Source of the DNA: Bacteroidota bacterium
GTDB lineage: Bacteria; Bacteroidota; Ignavibacteria; Ignavibacteriales; Ignavibacteriaceae
Direction: 5' to 3'
Assembly (NCBI GenBank): GCA_021824145.1
Contig: JAKALM010000003.1
Span: 62,001-126,000, forward strand
DNA length: 64,000 nt
The notes under the pieces are model-generated. The model was given only the letters and a program-made list of their open reading frames with translations. It was not told the origin of the DNA and searched no databases. Shown one piece after another: positions 53,827 through 64,000 of the stretch. A program made the position numbers and the translations under genes. The stretch's first letter is position 1. Every line of letters begins with the position of its first letter.

Positions 53827-54414
53827 ATGTCACTCAATGAAACTAAAATTGATTTATTAAAAGATCTAGGATTAGATGAAAATGAAAACTTTCCCAATCT
53901 AGAAATAATGTCCGACGGAGAAACAAAATTTTTAAGAGATTTAAGAATAAATTTAAAAAATACTCTTGGCTCAGAAAATTTATATTTGAAAGAAGCTTAC
54001 TTAATTGCTTTAGCAATTGCAGTAAATGAAGGAAACAAAATTTTATCGAACGCTTTTATAAATCATGCAAAGTTAAATGGTGCTAATGAAGCTGAAATAG
54101 CTGAAGCTCATGCTTGCGCAAGTACACTTGCAGTAAATAATGTTTTCTACCGATTTAAACATTTTATAAAAAGCAGCAATGAGAATTATCAATCGATGCC
54201 GGCAGGAATAAAGATGAACATAATGATGAATCCGGTTTTGGGTAAAGAATTATTTGAGCTTATGAGTCTAGCTGTTTCTGCTGTAAACGGATGTGAATCA
54301 TGCGTAAACAGCCATGAAGAATCGGTAAGAAAATACGGCTCGTCAGAAGCAAGGATTTTTGATGCAATACGACTTGCAAGCATTATCCGCGGATTGTGTG
54401 TTGCGTTGAATTAA
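53827..54414 (+). CDS. ahpD: AhpD-like alkylhydroperoxidase (carboxymuconolactone decarboxylase fold)
   Basis: 195 residues from the ATG at 53827, chosen over an ATG at 53746 that lies inside the inverted repeat because GAGG stands just before it. The active-site motif is GCESCVNSHEESVRK (C-x-x-C followed by His), as in AhpD. The mid-motif His of M. tuberculosis AhpD (Cys-Ser-His-Cys) is Ser here. AhpD reduces AhpC with lipoamide or thioredoxin-like donors. Direct adjacency to ahpC and OxyR supports one peroxide-defence operon. Confidence 0.9.
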   Translation: MSLNETKIDLLKDLGLDENENFPNLEIMSDGETKFLRDLRINLKNTLGSENLYLKEAYLIALAIAVNEGNKILSNAFINHAKLNGANEAEIAEAHACASTLAVNNVFYRFKHFIKSSNENYQSMPAGIKMNIMMNPVLGKELFELMSLAVSAVNGCESCVNSHEESVRKYGSSEARIFDAIRLASIIRGLCVALN

Positions 54415-54436
54415 TATAATTTAGATTAAAATGTTT

Positions 54437-54464
54437 GCTGGATAATTTAAAAATATTATCCAGC
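54437..54464. terminator. Hairpin between convergent ahpD and aldo/keto reductase genes
   Basis: A perfect 10-bp stem GCTGGATAAT (54437-54446) with its complement at 54455-54464 and an 8-nt loop. It sits between two convergent genes and is likely a shared terminator; flanks are AT-rich but lack a long T tract. Confidence 0.6.
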
Positions 54465-54495
54465 CATCCGCAAATTAAATTTAGTCAATTATAAA

Positions 54496-55488
54496 CTATA
54501 CAATATTTACTTCATACAGATTTTTATTTATAAAATCTATTTCTTCCTTAGAAAGTGTCACATCTATAGCTTTAGCATTTTGTTCTGCCTGTTGTGCATT
54601 TCGTGCTCCAACAAGAGCGGTTGTTATTCCTAACCTATCTATAGTCCATCTAATTGCAACTTGAGCTAGTGATATATTTTTTCTTTCTGCTATGTATTTA
54701 ATCTTGGCAAGAAAAGAATTAATGCTGTTTATATTTTCTTCGGAAAAGTATTTATCGTTTGGCCGGTGATCGCCTTCATTAAATTTATAACCGGGGTAAA
54801 TCTTTCCAGTCAGCAGTCCTTTTTGAAGCGGACTGTATGCAAGAATTGATTTATTATTTTTGATGCAATGTGGTACTAGCTCGTCTTCAATTTTTCTATT
54901 TACCATACTAAACGGGACTTGGTTCGAAACAAGTGTTAAAACTTTTTCAGCCTGCTTCATTTGATCAACATTGTAGTTGCAAACACCGGCATATCTAACT
55001 TTGCCTTGTTCAATTAAACGCGCCACAGCCTCCATTGTTTCTTCAATCGGAGTTGTAGGGTCATTCCAATGAATTTGGTACAGATCAATATAATCTGTGT
55101 TTAGTCTACGAAGGCTTTTTTCACATTCATAAATAACTCCGTCTTTGCCAGAGTATCTATTCATATTCACATCTTCGCCGTTGTTGCCTTTGCTTGTGAA
55201 AAAAAATTCTCCTTGTTGAGTATCCCATCTTAAACCATACTTGGTAAGAATTTGAATTTTATCTCTCGGAATATTTTTTATTGCTTCGCCGACAATCTCT
55301 TCGCTTAATCCTTGCCCATATGCTGGCGCGGTATCAATAGAAGTTACGCCTAAATCATACGAAACTTTTATTGCATCGATTGCATCTTTGCGCTCGGTGC
55401 CACCCCACATCCAGCCGCCGATTGCCCAAGCACCATAAACAATTGCCGATATTTTAAAATCGCTGTTTCCTAGTTTTCTATATTCCAT
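54496..55488 (-). CDS. Aldo/keto reductase
   Basis: 330 residues in a (beta/alpha)8 barrel. The catalytic tetrad is visible: Asp and Tyr in SIDTAPAYGQGLSEE, Lys in ILTKYG, and His in YQIHWNDPTTP. VGARNAQQAEQN near the end is the NADPH-binding region. It fits the AKR11/12-like group that includes YajO and general stress proteins. It is monocistronic. Substrate unknown; a role in carbonyl detoxification is plausible only by family. Confidence 0.92.
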   Translation of the reverse strand: MEYRKLGNSDFKISAIVYGAWAIGGWMWGGTERKDAIDAIKVSYDLGVTSIDTAPAYGQGLSEEIVGEAIKNIPRDKIQILTKYGLRWDTQQGEFFFTSKGNNGEDVNMNRYSGKDGVIYECEKSLRRLNTDYIDLYQIHWNDPTTPIEETMEAVARLIEQGKVRYAGVCNYNVDQMKQAEKVLTLVSNQVPFSMVNRKIEDELVPHCIKNNKSILAYSPLQKGLLTGKIYPGYKFNEGDHRPNDKYFSEENINSINSFLAKIKYIAERKNISLAQVAIRWTIDRLGITTALVGARNAQQAEQNAKAIDVTLSKEEIDFINKNLYEVNIV

Positions 55489-55906
55489 TTAATTTTTCCA
55501 TTATTAAATTTTAAAAAGTAAACACACAAAAATAATTTTTTTTCGCATATTCTTTTGTGCTACAAATATTTCTAGAAAAATTGAGTTTTAATTATTACTA
55601 AAAACAATGAATATTAAATCTAGTTTTAGGATGGCAAATCGGACAAACGAATAAAAATAAAATTAATATGCTTTCACTGTAAAATGAATATTAAAGAAGT
55701 AGATTTAAATAGATTGAAAGTAAGATGTCATTGATATTACAATTCTATCCTTGTTGATTTAGTGAAAGTAAAATAAATAATTGCCGTAGTAATCTAAGTT
55801 TGAATTTTGTTTTGAAAAGTAGTTAAAAACTGCACCCTAAAAACGTAGTATCAAATCAATAATAATTTAAATATATTTAGATTAAACATTTCGAAAGGAC
55901 CATATT
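55489..55906. other. AT-rich intergenic region
   Basis: 418 bp between divergent genes. A TATTTTTG on the minus strand just upstream of the aldo/keto reductase may be its -7 promoter element, though no TTG sits at the right distance. I see no ORF, repeat or stable hairpin. Confidence 0.5.
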
Positions 55907-56776
55907 ATGGTTTCAAGTATCCAAAAAGAAAAAGCTGAATTGTTCTTGAGGTATCATCATGACAAAGAAATATTGGTTCTGTTAAACTCGTGGGATGCTG
56001 GAAGTTCAAAATTAATTGAAGGATGCGGCTACAAAGCAATCGCAACAACAAGTATGGGAATTGCTGCTTCTTTAGGATATCCTGATTGCGAGGTAATTCA
56101 ATTGTCAGAGATGATTAAAGTAATTACGCAAATTGTTAATGCAGTAAAAGTTCCGGTATCTGTAGATATAGAAGCCGGCTATGGAAATAATTTAAATGAA
56201 ATTATGGATTCTGTTAAAAAGATAATCGCAACAGGAATTGTCGGAATAAATATTGAAGACAGTATTGAATTAAACCCAATATTAATTGACGAGATGGAAT
56301 TTTGCGAAAGAATATCAGCTATTCGTAATTTATCAGATTCATTGGGATTTCATTTAGTAATAAATGCAAGAACTGATTCATTTTATGTTTCCTCAAGTTC
56401 AACGCAAGAAAAATTGACTGAATCAATTAGGCGAGGCAATAAGTATAGGGAGGCTGGTGCCGACTGCATTTTTGTACAGCCAGTTTGGGAAAAAGAAATG
56501 ATTTCAACATTGGTCAAGGAAATTAATGCCCCAATTAATATCCTGGTAAACCCGACAATTGGGGCTGGCCAACCACTATCTATAAGTGAACTGCATGATT
56601 TAGGCGTTGCTCGAGTAAGTCTCGGTTCAAGTCTGATGAAAGCTACTTTAGCATTAATTAAAAAAGTTGCAGATGAACTTTCTATAAAAGGGACTTACAA
56701 TATTTTATTCGATTCACTAACGCCGTTTTCTGATGCAGCAATTGCATATAAAATGGCAATTGGGTTGATTAAATAA
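55907..56776 (+). CDS. Isocitrate lyase/PEP mutase superfamily enzyme
   Basis: 289 residues. The superfamily core is VLLNSWDAGSSKLIEGCGYKAIATTSMGIAAS, followed by the metal site VSVDIEAGYGNN and GINIEDS. NARTDSFY and DCIFVQP also match. The isocitrate lyase KKCGH loop is absent, so it belongs with PEP mutase, oxaloacetate decarboxylase or 2-methylisocitrate-lyase-like enzymes. GAAAGGAC precedes the ATG. No phosphonate genes are nearby. The precise reaction is not settled. Confidence 0.87.
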   Translation: MVSSIQKEKAELFLRYHHDKEILVLLNSWDAGSSKLIEGCGYKAIATTSMGIAASLGYPDCEVIQLSEMIKVITQIVNAVKVPVSVDIEAGYGNNLNEIMDSVKKIIATGIVGINIEDSIELNPILIDEMEFCERISAIRNLSDSLGFHLVINARTDSFYVSSSSTQEKLTESIRRGNKYREAGADCIFVQPVWEKEMISTLVKEINAPINILVNPTIGAGQPLSISELHDLGVARVSLGSSLMKATLALIKKVADELSIKGTYNILFDSLTPFSDAAIAYKMAIGLIK

Positions 56777-56996
56777 AGATAGAAAAATAAAACAAAAATA
56801 ATAGCGCAATAACAAGTGTCTCTCTGAAGGGGAAGCCTCTTGTTTACTAAAGTGAGCCTACGAAAGTGGGCAATCTGTTCTCTAGAAATTTCAAACAATC
56901 AGAATAAGTTTAATTTCGGATAGGTTTTCGATAAACCAAAAGATTTTTAAAACTATGCAGATTCTAATTGATTTCTTTAAGATTTTGTATTTAGAA

Positions 56997-57641
56997 TTAG
57001 AACAAGGTATTTAGTGAACTATATAGAAAATAAAATGATAAAAGTATTAATACAATCGCTAATCCATAATTTACTTTCTTCATCATTTCATTCGAAATAA
57101 ATTTTTTAGCCCAATGCAAAAAGTTGGCAAGTGAAAAAAGATATGTTGCTAAACCCAAACCGCCGGCAATAAGAAATGAAATGGTCATGCCGGTTGATAA
57201 ATCAGTAACCAAATTTAAATCCTTAACAATGCGCAAACCAATAAGCCACCAAAAGATCATCATTGGATTTGTTACTGCTAAAGAAAATCCAGTTACAAAG
57301 GAAAGCCTCTTGCTTTTAATTGCTCGGTGAGAAAGTTCTAGCATATTTTTATTTGTGCCATCTTTGAAAGTAAAATACGCAAGAACCCAAAGAATAATTG
57401 CGGCGGCTATGCTGAAAATTGCAATTACATTCTTATCTTTTAAAAAAGGAGCAATTCCAAATAGAGCAATAAATCCGTACATAATATCAGAGCTTACCGA
57501 TCCGGCGGCAACCATATATGCAGCGCGCATGTGACTGTTAAGCGAACGTTTTGCGATTTCAATTTGAGTTGCACCAATAGGAATTGCTGTAAAAATGCCT
57601 AATATATATGTTATCATTAAGAAGAGAAAAGTATTCATCAA
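56997..57641 (-). CDS. LysE-family amino-acid exporter
   Basis: 214 residues and six membrane helices. AIPIGATQIEIAKRSLNSHMRAAYMVAAGSVSSD is the family N-terminus (P-G-x-x-x-x-x region), and FSLAVTNPMMIFWW is the conserved central motif. These inner-membrane proteins export basic or neutral amino acids. Specificity is not readable. It stands alone, convergent with the upstream PEP mutase-like gene. Confidence 0.85.
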   Translation of the reverse strand: MMNTFLFLMITYILGIFTAIPIGATQIEIAKRSLNSHMRAAYMVAAGSVSSDIMYGFIALFGIAPFLKDKNVIAIFSIAAAIILWVLAYFTFKDGTNKNMLELSHRAIKSKRLSFVTGFSLAVTNPMMIFWWLIGLRIVKDLNLVTDLSTGMTISFLIAGGLGLATYLFSLANFLHWAKKFISNEMMKKVNYGLAIVLILLSFYFLYSSLNTLF

Positions 57642-57755
57642 GTGCTAATTTTATAAAAATAGAAAATAGTTTCTTACCTTTAGAAAGTTTGGAGTTAATG
57701 AAAACATAATATTTGAATTTTCAGTAATTCCAAATTTTAAAAGGTGAATCAAAAA

Positions 57756-59081
57756 TTACTTTGCAAAGATACTATCCTCTTGCGGGAAATAAAACTTTTC
57801 TATGGAAGAAAGATGATTGATTGCTTCTGAAAATATTTCATCAATATTTAGATTATTAAAACAACGTACTTCTTTACATTCTTTAGCCATTTTGTTAATG
57901 CATGAAATATTTCTGCATGGAGTATGTGCAATAAATGTTTTAGAAGGGGCATCCTGGTTGGCAGCTAAATAATTTTTTCTAAAAGAATCATAGCCATAAA
58001 TACGAGGAGGTGTGCTTCCAAAGACAGAAAACACGGCAGTTTTATTCCTTAGGCCTTTTCTGCTTGAGCTAGAAAATTTTCGTGCCGCAGAAATATGAAG
58101 CGGGCCAGTATCTCCAGTTATAAAAATATCAGTATAATCAATAATAGCCGCGTATGTATCAAGTTCGACTGACGATGGAACTAAATAAATGTTTTGTCCA
58201 ATATTATCCGGAAAATAATTTATCAGCTTTTGTTCGATATTTTTGTCAATATGCCCTGCACCAATTAAAATAGTACAATTTAGCTGCAAAAGCTTTTTTA
58301 TAAGCTCAACTTGAAAATCAAAAGGTATTCTGGTATAAACAGCCGACGCATCTGGATTCAACATAATAATTGGTTTATCTAAAGAAATATTGTTATCGAG
58401 GAAATATCTTTCTGCATTTTCCAGTGCTGTATCTGACAAATATATCTTTGGACCATTAAATTTTATCCGTTTCTTTCCTTTATTATAATCTTCAAAAGAT
58501 TTACGAATAAAATCATACGTAAGAAAATTTATATTATTAACTGAATTTGTATTCCCTTCATTTCTAATTAATTCCGAAGCTAATAGTGTATAACTTAATA
58601 CTTCTTTCTTTCCAAAAAATTTATTTGGAATCATTGGACAATAATTAATAATTAGGTCATAATCTTTACTATTTAAAACATTATTCAGTCTTAATAAATC
58701 ATTCTCAGTAGGATATGGTGCACTGTTATAAATTGGTAGTAAATTTGAAATGTCAGGATTACCATAAATCAAGTTTAAAGCTGACTTCTTAAGTGTATAA
58801 TCAATTTCAGCTTCGGGAAAAATTTTTCTTAAAGCGCTTACTCCGCACGAAGCAATAACTGCATCGCCAATATTTAGATCACCAACCACTAAAATTTTAT
58901 TAAATTGTTTAACTTTTGCTATTGTGCTTTTAGATTTACTTAAAAATAAATTATATAAAATTTTATTTCCGAGGATATTAATTATTAATGCATCAAGAAA
59001 TCTTGAGCCTGACTTTGGAAAAATATCTGTTATCTTTCCGCTTAATCTAAATAATTTTTTGTATTGTACTTCTTTGTCCAT
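57756..59081 (-). CDS. GT9 family glycosyltransferase (heptosyltransferase-like)
   Basis: 441 residues. The GT9 start KILVVGDLNIGDAVIASCGVSALRKIFPEAEIDY is followed by IIMLNPDASAVYTRIP and the donor-binding DIFITGDTGPLHISAAR. A Cys-rich tail (CRNISCINKMAKECKEVRC) near the end follows a common GT9 pattern. GT9 members add heptose to the lipopolysaccharide inner core from ADP-heptose. It stands alone here; the exact sugar is not established. Confidence 0.9.
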   Translation of the reverse strand: MDKEVQYKKLFRLSGKITDIFPKSGSRFLDALIINILGNKILYNLFLSKSKSTIAKVKQFNKILVVGDLNIGDAVIASCGVSALRKIFPEAEIDYTLKKSALNLIYGNPDISNLLPIYNSAPYPTENDLLRLNNVLNSKDYDLIINYCPMIPNKFFGKKEVLSYTLLASELIRNEGNTNSVNNINFLTYDFIRKSFEDYNKGKKRIKFNGPKIYLSDTALENAERYFLDNNISLDKPIIMLNPDASAVYTRIPFDFQVELIKKLLQLNCTILIGAGHIDKNIEQKLINYFPDNIGQNIYLVPSSVELDTYAAIIDYTDIFITGDTGPLHISAARKFSSSSRKGLRNKTAVFSVFGSTPPRIYGYDSFRKNYLAANQDAPSKTFIAHTPCRNISCINKMAKECKEVRCFNNLNIDEIFSEAINHLSSIEKFYFPQEDSIFAK

Positions 59082-59383
59082 AGCTGCGGGTATCCTTAAT
59101 AAGAAATTTTATGTTTGGACATTAAAAAAGTAAAAATGGTTTTCCCATTTTATCCTATTATATATGGACTTTGACATGTCGCACCCAAGGTATTTAAATT
59201 GTTTCAGCACACACTTTCTTGATTGCAGATTACAATTAATAATTTAGTGGACAATTTGCACTAATGTAGTATGTATCAATTATTAGAATAGATTATTTAC
59301 AGATTAGATATATACAAAAACTTTTATAACTTCAATGAGCTATAAAATCTCTATGAAAAATTTGATTAGAAATAAAAATTTAT
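59082..59383. other. AT-rich intergenic region
   Basis: 302 bp. A short hairpin (AAAATGG / CCATTTT near 59133-59152) lies close to the GT9 start. No gene or clear promoter is seen; gltD ends at its far side. Confidence 0.5.
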
Positions 59384-60844
59384 TTAAGCTGCGTTTTCTT
59401 CAATTGAATTTTCCTGCATCAGAAAACTATGAACAGCTGATGCACATTTTCTTCCTTCAGCAATTGCCCAAACGATTAATGATTGCCCGCGTCTCATATC
59501 TCCACACGCAAATACTTTCTCAAGATTTGTTGCATGCGCATTTTCATTTTCTCCAAATTCTGCTTTAACATTTCCCCTCTGATCTAGTTCAAGCCCAATT
59601 CCTTTAAGTTCGTTTAGCATCCCTTCATGGATAGGATGAACAAACCCGGCGGCGATTAAAACAAGATCAGCTTTTAATACGAATTCTGTTCCGGGAATTT
59701 CTATTAACTTTCCATTTTCAAATTTAACTTGGACACACTGCAAAGCAATCACTTCACCGCGTTCATTTCCTATGAATGATTTTGTATTTATACTCCATTT
59801 TCTTTCAACGCCTTCTTCGTGGCTTGAAGATGTTCTAAGAATCATCGGCCAGTAAGGCCATGGAGTACTATTAGGCCTTTCATTTGGCGGCATTGGAAGA
59901 ACTTCTATTTGAGTTACAGATTTTGCACCCTGCCTATTTGAAGTACCAACGCAATCAGAACCTGTATCACCGCCGCCAATTATTACAACATCTTTTCCAG
60001 CTGCAGTAATTTGATCTGTTAAATTATCACCCGCGTTGACTTTATTTTGAAGAGGAAGAAATTCCATTGCGAAATGAATTCCTTTTAATTCTCTTCCAGG
60101 AATTGCAATGTCTCTTGGTTTTTCAGATCCACCGGCAAGAACTACTGCGTCGTACATTCTAACTAATTCTTTTGCAGGAATATTTTTTCCAACGTGCACA
60201 TTAGTTTTAAATTCAACACCTTCAATTTGCATTTGCTCTATTCGCCTATCAATCAAACTTTTATCTAATTTAAAATCTGGAATACCATAGCGTAGCAATC
60301 CGCCAATACGATCGTTCTTTTCAAAAACAGTAACAATATGTCCGGCTCTGCAAAGCTGCTGAGCAGCGGCTAATCCTGATGGTCCTGAGCCAACAACAGC
60401 AACTTTTTTACCAGTTAAAACTTGAGGCATTCTTGGTTTAATCCAACCTTCTTCCCAACCTTTATCGATAATGGTTCTTTCAATTGCTTTAATTGTTACC
60501 GGTTCTTCGTTAATGCCGAGCGTACATGCAGTTTCACAAGGTGCCGGACAAAGCCTGCCGGTAAATTCCGGAAAATTATTTGTTGATAATAAATTTTCCA
60601 GTGCTTCCTTCCAATGATTTTTATAAACAAGATCATTCCATTCAGGAATATAATTTTGAACAGGACATCCCGTGTCTCCATGACAAAAAGGAATTCCGCA
60701 GTCCATGCATCTTGCAGCTTGAACTTTTGCATCTTCGCGGTGAAATCTTTTTTCAAATTCCTTAAAATGTTTTACGCGTGATTCAGCAGGTTCGTGTTCA
60801 AGTGAAGCGCGTTTGAATTCCTTAAAGCCCGTAGGTTTACCCAT
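59384..60844 (-). CDS. gltD: Glutamate synthase small subunit GltD
   Basis: 486 residues. N-terminal Cys cluster for [4Fe-4S] in [27 protein letters not shown] with a second group in [18 protein letters not shown] and NADPH sites are [18 protein letters not shown] and [13 protein letters not shown]. It passes electrons from NADPH to GltB for glutamate formation. It overlaps gltB by 8 nt and is transcribed after it. Confidence 0.97.
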   Translation of the reverse strand: MGKPTGFKEFKRASLEHEPAESRVKHFKEFEKRFHREDAKVQAARCMDCGIPFCHGDTGCPVQNYIPEWNDLVYKNHWKEALENLLSTNNFPEFTGRLCPAPCETACTLGINEEPVTIKAIERTIIDKGWEEGWIKPRMPQVLTGKKVAVVGSGPSGLAAAQQLCRAGHIVTVFEKNDRIGGLLRYGIPDFKLDKSLIDRRIEQMQIEGVEFKTNVHVGKNIPAKELVRMYDAVVLAGGSEKPRDIAIPGRELKGIHFAMEFLPLQNKVNAGDNLTDQITAAGKDVVIIGGGDTGSDCVGTSNRQGAKSVTQIEVLPMPPNERPNSTPWPYWPMILRTSSSHEEGVERKWSINTKSFIGNERGEVIALQCVQVKFENGKLIEIPGTEFVLKADLVLIAAGFVHPIHEGMLNELKGIGLELDQRGNVKAEFGENENAHATNLEKVFACGDMRRGQSLIVWAIAEGRKCASAVHSFLMQENSIEENAA

Positions 60845-63800
60845 TCACTACCTCCGTTTCAGTAGATTCTTTTTCAATTACTGCAGCATTCTGTTGTTCT
60901 TTCACAAACTTGGCAAGAGCCTTCCTGTATTCTTCAGGAATTACTTTCCAGAAATTATCTTTTTCATGACTCCAATTATTCAAAATAAACTCTGCTCTTT
61001 TTGAACCGGTATAATCAAAATGTTTTTTCACCATTTCAAAAACTTCAGCGATATCTTCATCATAAATTAAATACTCGACAGACACCATTTCATGATTGAT
61101 ATATTTATCAGCTTCTTTATGCGGATCCCATAGATATGCAATTCCGCCAGACATTCCTGCAGCAAAGTTTCTTCCTATCTTACCAAGAACTGCAACTCTT
61201 CCGCCAGTCATATATTCGCAGCCATGATCGCCTACACCTTCAATTACAGCATAAGCTCCAGAATTTCGAACAGCAAATCGCTCCCCCGCAACACCATTTA
61301 TAAATGCTTCTCCGCTTGTTGCGCCATAAAGACAAGTGTTTCCGATAATAATATTTTCAGCTGGATCAAAAGTTACTTCAGAAGGAACTTTAATAATTAT
61401 TCTTCCGCCTGAAAGACCTTTGCCAGTGTAATCATTCGATTCGCCAGTCAAATTAAGCTCAACACCTTTTGCAAGAAAAGCGCCAAAGCTTTGTCCGGCA
61501 GTTCCTCTTAACTCAACTTTAATTGTTCCGTCTGGTAAACCCTCTTCGCCGTATTTTTTTGCAATCTCGCTAGAAAGCATTGTACCGAAAGTTCTATTAA
61601 TATTTCGAATTTTCATATTAATTTTTATAGGTTCAGCACTTTCCAAAGCTTTCGTTGATTGTTTTATTAATTCATGATCGAGCTGATTTTCCAAACCATG
61701 ATTTTGTCCTCGCGTTCTAAACAAATTAGTTTCATAAATTGCAATAGGTTTGTAAAGCGGTTTAGTTAAATCCAATCCTCTTGCTTTCCAGTGATCATTC
61801 AATCTCATCGGAAGAATTTTTTCAGTATGGCCAATCATTTCATCGAAATTTCGAAAGCCCATTGCCGCCATAAATTCTCTAACTTCTTCTGCAATGTAAA
61901 ACATGAAATTAACTAAATATTCAGGTTTGCCAGAAAATTTTTTTCTTAATTCAGGATCTTGAGTAGCAACACCAACCGGACAAGTGTTAAGATGACACTT
62001 CCTCATCATAATGCATCCTTGCGTAACAAGAGGTGCGGTTGCAAATCCGAATTCTTCTGCACCAAGAAGAGCAGCAATAACAACATCGCGTCCAGTTTTC
62101 ATTTGTCCATCGGCTGCAAGATAAACACGGTCCCTCAATCCATTTAAAACAAGAGTTTGATGAGCTTCGCTTAATCCCAATTCCCATGGTGAACCTGCAT
62201 ATTGAATTGATGAAATTGGGCTTGCACCAGTTCCTCCATCGTGACCGCTGATTAAAATATGATCAGCATGAGCTTTGGCGACACCGGCTGCAATAGTACC
62301 TACACCAACTTCAGAAACAAGCTTAACGCTGATTCTTGCTTTTGGATTAATATTTTTTAAATCGAAGATTAATTGTTTTAGATCTTCGATTGAATAAATA
62401 TCATGATGAGGCGGCGGACTAATTAAAGTTACACCAGGAATACTATGCCTGATTTTTGCGATAATTTTATCGACTTTAAATCCGGGAAGTTGTCCGCCTT
62501 CTCCAGGTTTTGCACCTTGCGCCATTTTTATTTGAAGCTCATCCGCATTAACAAGATAATTTGCAGTTACACCAAATCGAGCAGAAGCAACTTGCTTAAT
62601 TGCTGAGCGCAGGCTGTCACCGTTAGATTGAGTATGAAATCTCGATTCATCTTCTCCGCCTTCGCCGGTGTTTGATTTACCTCCGATTCTATTCATAGCA
62701 ACAGCAAGTGAAGTATGTGCTTCCCAAGAAATAGAACCAAAGCTCATAGCACCAGTTGAAAACCTTTTTACTATTTCTTTTGCAGGTTCAACTTCATCTA
62801 TCGGAATTTGATTTCCGGTTGTATCCAATTCGAATAAGCTTCTTAAAGTAACTCGCTTCTTATTTTGATTATTTATTAGTTCTGTATATTCTTTAAAAGT
62901 TTTGTAATCACCGCGACTTGTACTTAGCTGAAGTTTAGAAATTGTTAAAGGATTCCAAAGATGATGTTCGCCGTCTCTCCGGTAATTATAAAGTCCGCCA
63001 ACATCCAAAGTACTTTGATCAATTTGAGGATCTAATGCATGAACATGCCGGCGGATAGTTTCTTCTTCAAGCATTTCAAGACTTAGTCCTTCAATTTTAG
63101 TTGGGGTTCCGGTGAAATAATTTTCAACTATCTCACTATCCAAACCAACGGCTTCAAATATCTGAGCACCACAATATGACTGCAAAGTACTAATTCCCAT
63201 CTTGCTAAAAATTTTATACAAACCTTTGCTAACAGCTTTAACAAAATTATTTTTTACAGCTTTGTAATCTTTTCCTTCAGGCAGAAATCCTTTTTCAGTA
63301 AGATAAGCAAGAGTTTCATAAGCCACATAAGGATTGATTGCATTAGCTCCGTAGCCGCAAAGTAATGCAAAATGATGAACTTCTCTCGGCTCACCGCTTT
63401 CTACTATTATTCCAGTTTTAGTTCTTAGGCCGGCTCTTAATAAAGCGTGATGAACTCCAGAAGTTGCAAGCAGGCTTGGAATTGCTGCACAATTTTTATC
63501 TACTCCTTTATCAGATAAAATAATTAATGAAATTCCAGATTTCACAGCTTCAACAGCTTCGCTGCATATCTGATCCAATCGTTCACGCATGTTATGGTGA
63601 ACATTTGGATTAAACAAAAGTGGAATTGTAATTGATTTAAAATGTCCCTTAGCAATATGTCTAATTTTTTCAAGCTGAGAATTTGAAAGCAGCGGATGTT
63701 CAAGTTCAAGCCGATGTGCATGCAGCGGAGTTTCTGCAAGTAAATTTTGTTCTGGCCCAACGTACGTTGTTAATTCCATAACAAGTTCTTCTCGAATAGC

Positions 63801-64000
63801 ATCAATCGGAGGATTCGTTACCTGAGCGAAAAGTTGTTTAAAATATCTAAAAAGAATTTGTGGGTGATCTGATAAAACTGCTAGCGCTGCGTCTGTTCCC
63901 ATTGATCCAACAGCTTCTTGTCCGTTTGCAGCCATAGGAAGAATTACTTGAAACAGATCTTCTTTAGTGTAGCCAAATATTCTTTGGCGCATATGAAGAG
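60837..64000 (-). CDS. gltB: Glutamate synthase large subunit GltB (N-terminus beyond window)
   Basis: The open frame runs through the right end; the ATG at 63992 is internal, since a full GltB is about 1500 residues and ~450 (the glutamine amidotransferase domain) are missing. Present are the central domain, the FMN-binding synthase domain with [39 protein letters not shown], the [3Fe-4S] Cys motif [19 protein letters not shown], and the C-terminal GXGXG beta-helix. With GltD it makes two glutamates from glutamine and 2-oxoglutarate. Confidence 0.97.
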   Translation of the reverse strand, partial: LHMRQRIFGYTKEDLFQVILPMAANGQEAVGSMGTDAALAVLSDHPQILFRYFKQLFAQVTNPPIDAIREELVMELTTYVGPEQNLLAETPLHAHRLELEHPLLSNSQLEKIRHIAKGHFKSITIPLLFNPNVHHNMRERLDQICSEAVEAVKSGISLIILSDKGVDKNCAAIPSLLATSGVHHALLRAGLRTKTGIIVESGEPREVHHFALLCGYGANAINPYVAYETLAYLTEKGFLPEGKDYKAVKNNFVKAVSKGLYKIFSKMGISTLQSYCGAQIFEAVGLDSEIVENYFTGTPTKIEGLSLEMLEEETIRRHVHALDPQIDQSTLDVGGLYNYRRDGEHHLWNPLTISKLQLSTSRGDYKTFKEYTELINNQNKKRVTLRSLFELDTTGNQIPIDEVEPAKEIVKRFSTGAMSFGSISWEAHTSLAVAMNRIGGKSNTGEGGEDESRFHTQSNGDSLRSAIKQVASARFGVTANYLVNADELQIKMAQGAKPGEGGQLPGFKVDKIIAKIRHSIPGVTLISPPPHHDIYSIEDLKQLIFDLKNINPKARISVKLVSEVGVGTIAAGVAKAHADHILISGHDGGTGASPISSIQYAGSPWELGLSEAHQTLVLNGLRDRVYLAADGQMKTGRDVVIAALLGAEEFGFATAPLVTQGCIMMRKCHLNTCPVGVATQDPELRKKFSGKPEYLVNFMFYIAEEVREFMAAMGFRNFDEMIGHTEKILPMRLNDHWKARGLDLTKPLYKPIAIYETNLFRTRGQNHGLENQLDHELIKQSTKALESAEPIKINMKIRNINRTFGTMLSSEIAKKYGEEGLPDGTIKVELRGTAGQSFGAFLAKGVELNLTGESNDYTGKGLSGGRIIIKVPSEVTFDPAENIIIGNTCLYGATSGEAFINGVAGERFAVRNSGAYAVIEGVGDHGCEYMTGGRVAVLGKIGRNFAAGMSGGIAYLWDPHKEADKYINHEMVSVEYLIYDEDIAEVFEMVKKHFDYTGSKRAEFILNNWSHEKDNFWKVIPEEYRKALAKFVKEQQNAAVIEKESTETEVVNG

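Noticed and set aside
55680-55735. Short peptide frame starting MNIKEVDLNRL between two genes
   Set aside because: Only 16 codons, no ribosome-binding site and no similarity that I can see.

Overview
The window reads as a chromosomal piece of a low-GC, Gram-negative member of the Ignavibacteria/Chlorobi-Bacteroidota group. Support comes from a type IX secretion (T9SS) gingipain-like protease (PorU type), C-terminal sorting domains with the NPFNPST signature, a DUF2723/TMEM260-like membrane protein, Bacteroidota-style TAnnTTTG promoter elements, many outer-membrane barrels and lipoproteins, and a complete menaquinone (Men) pathway. No rRNA, tRNA, CRISPR array, phage or intact insertion sequence was seen. 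Both ends are cut: a serine hydrolase at the left lacks its N-terminus and gltB at the right lacks its N-terminal third.

Layout. 1-4.7 kb: serine hydrolase, FKBP isomerase, DUF2723 protein. 4.7-7.7 kb: a four-gene operon (metallophosphoesterase, GT4 glycosyltransferase, small protein, ArsC) behind a clear Pho box. 7.8-8.1 kb: a 21-bp minisatellite that reads as a 7-residue repeat on the minus strand. 8.3-9.9 kb: SDR epimerase and HAD phosphatase. 9.9-10.4 kb: a four-helix-bundle pseudogene inside an inverted repeat. 10.5-16.2 kb (minus): porin-pstS-pstC-pstA-pstB-phoU behind a second Pho box. 16.3-23.8 kb (minus): PorU-type protease, a mini T9SS cargo and an outer-membrane protein. 24-31.8 kb (minus): surface polysaccharide locus with UDP-galactopyranose mutase, four glycosyltransferase-type proteins, a GT-C-like membrane protein and a flippase. 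31.8-32.3 kb: nested inverted repeats. 32.4-36.3 kb (minus): TPR lipoprotein, DUF4292 lipoprotein, EnvC-like factor. 36.5-42 kb: ATP-grasp protein, small envelope proteins, two related lipoproteins and a FadL/PorV-like barrel. 42-51.5 kb: rsgA, then menF-D-H-B-A-C-E. 51.5-54.4 kb: a probable DHNA-CoA thioesterase with oxyR, facing ahpC-ahpD. 54.5-64 kb: aldo/keto reductase, PEP mutase-like enzyme, LysE exporter, GT9 glycosyltransferase, gltD and gltB.

How it fits together. Two separate operons carry the same four-hexamer, 11-bp-phased Pho box (outer hexamers TTAACA in both). One is the phosphate porin/Pst/PhoU uptake system. The other pairs a metallophosphoesterase with an MgtA/SQD2-like glycosyltransferase and an arsenate reductase, which suggests a phosphate-starvation module that replaces phospholipid with glycolipid and protects against arsenate. 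OxyR (Cys199/Cys208) faces ahpC-ahpD across a near-consensus OxyR operator, and the seven men genes plus the thioesterase next to oxyR cover chorismate to DHNA and its prenylation. Two genes, rsgA and pstC, have conserved N-termini that begin upstream of any ATG/GTG/TTG codon; rsgA appears to start at ATT.
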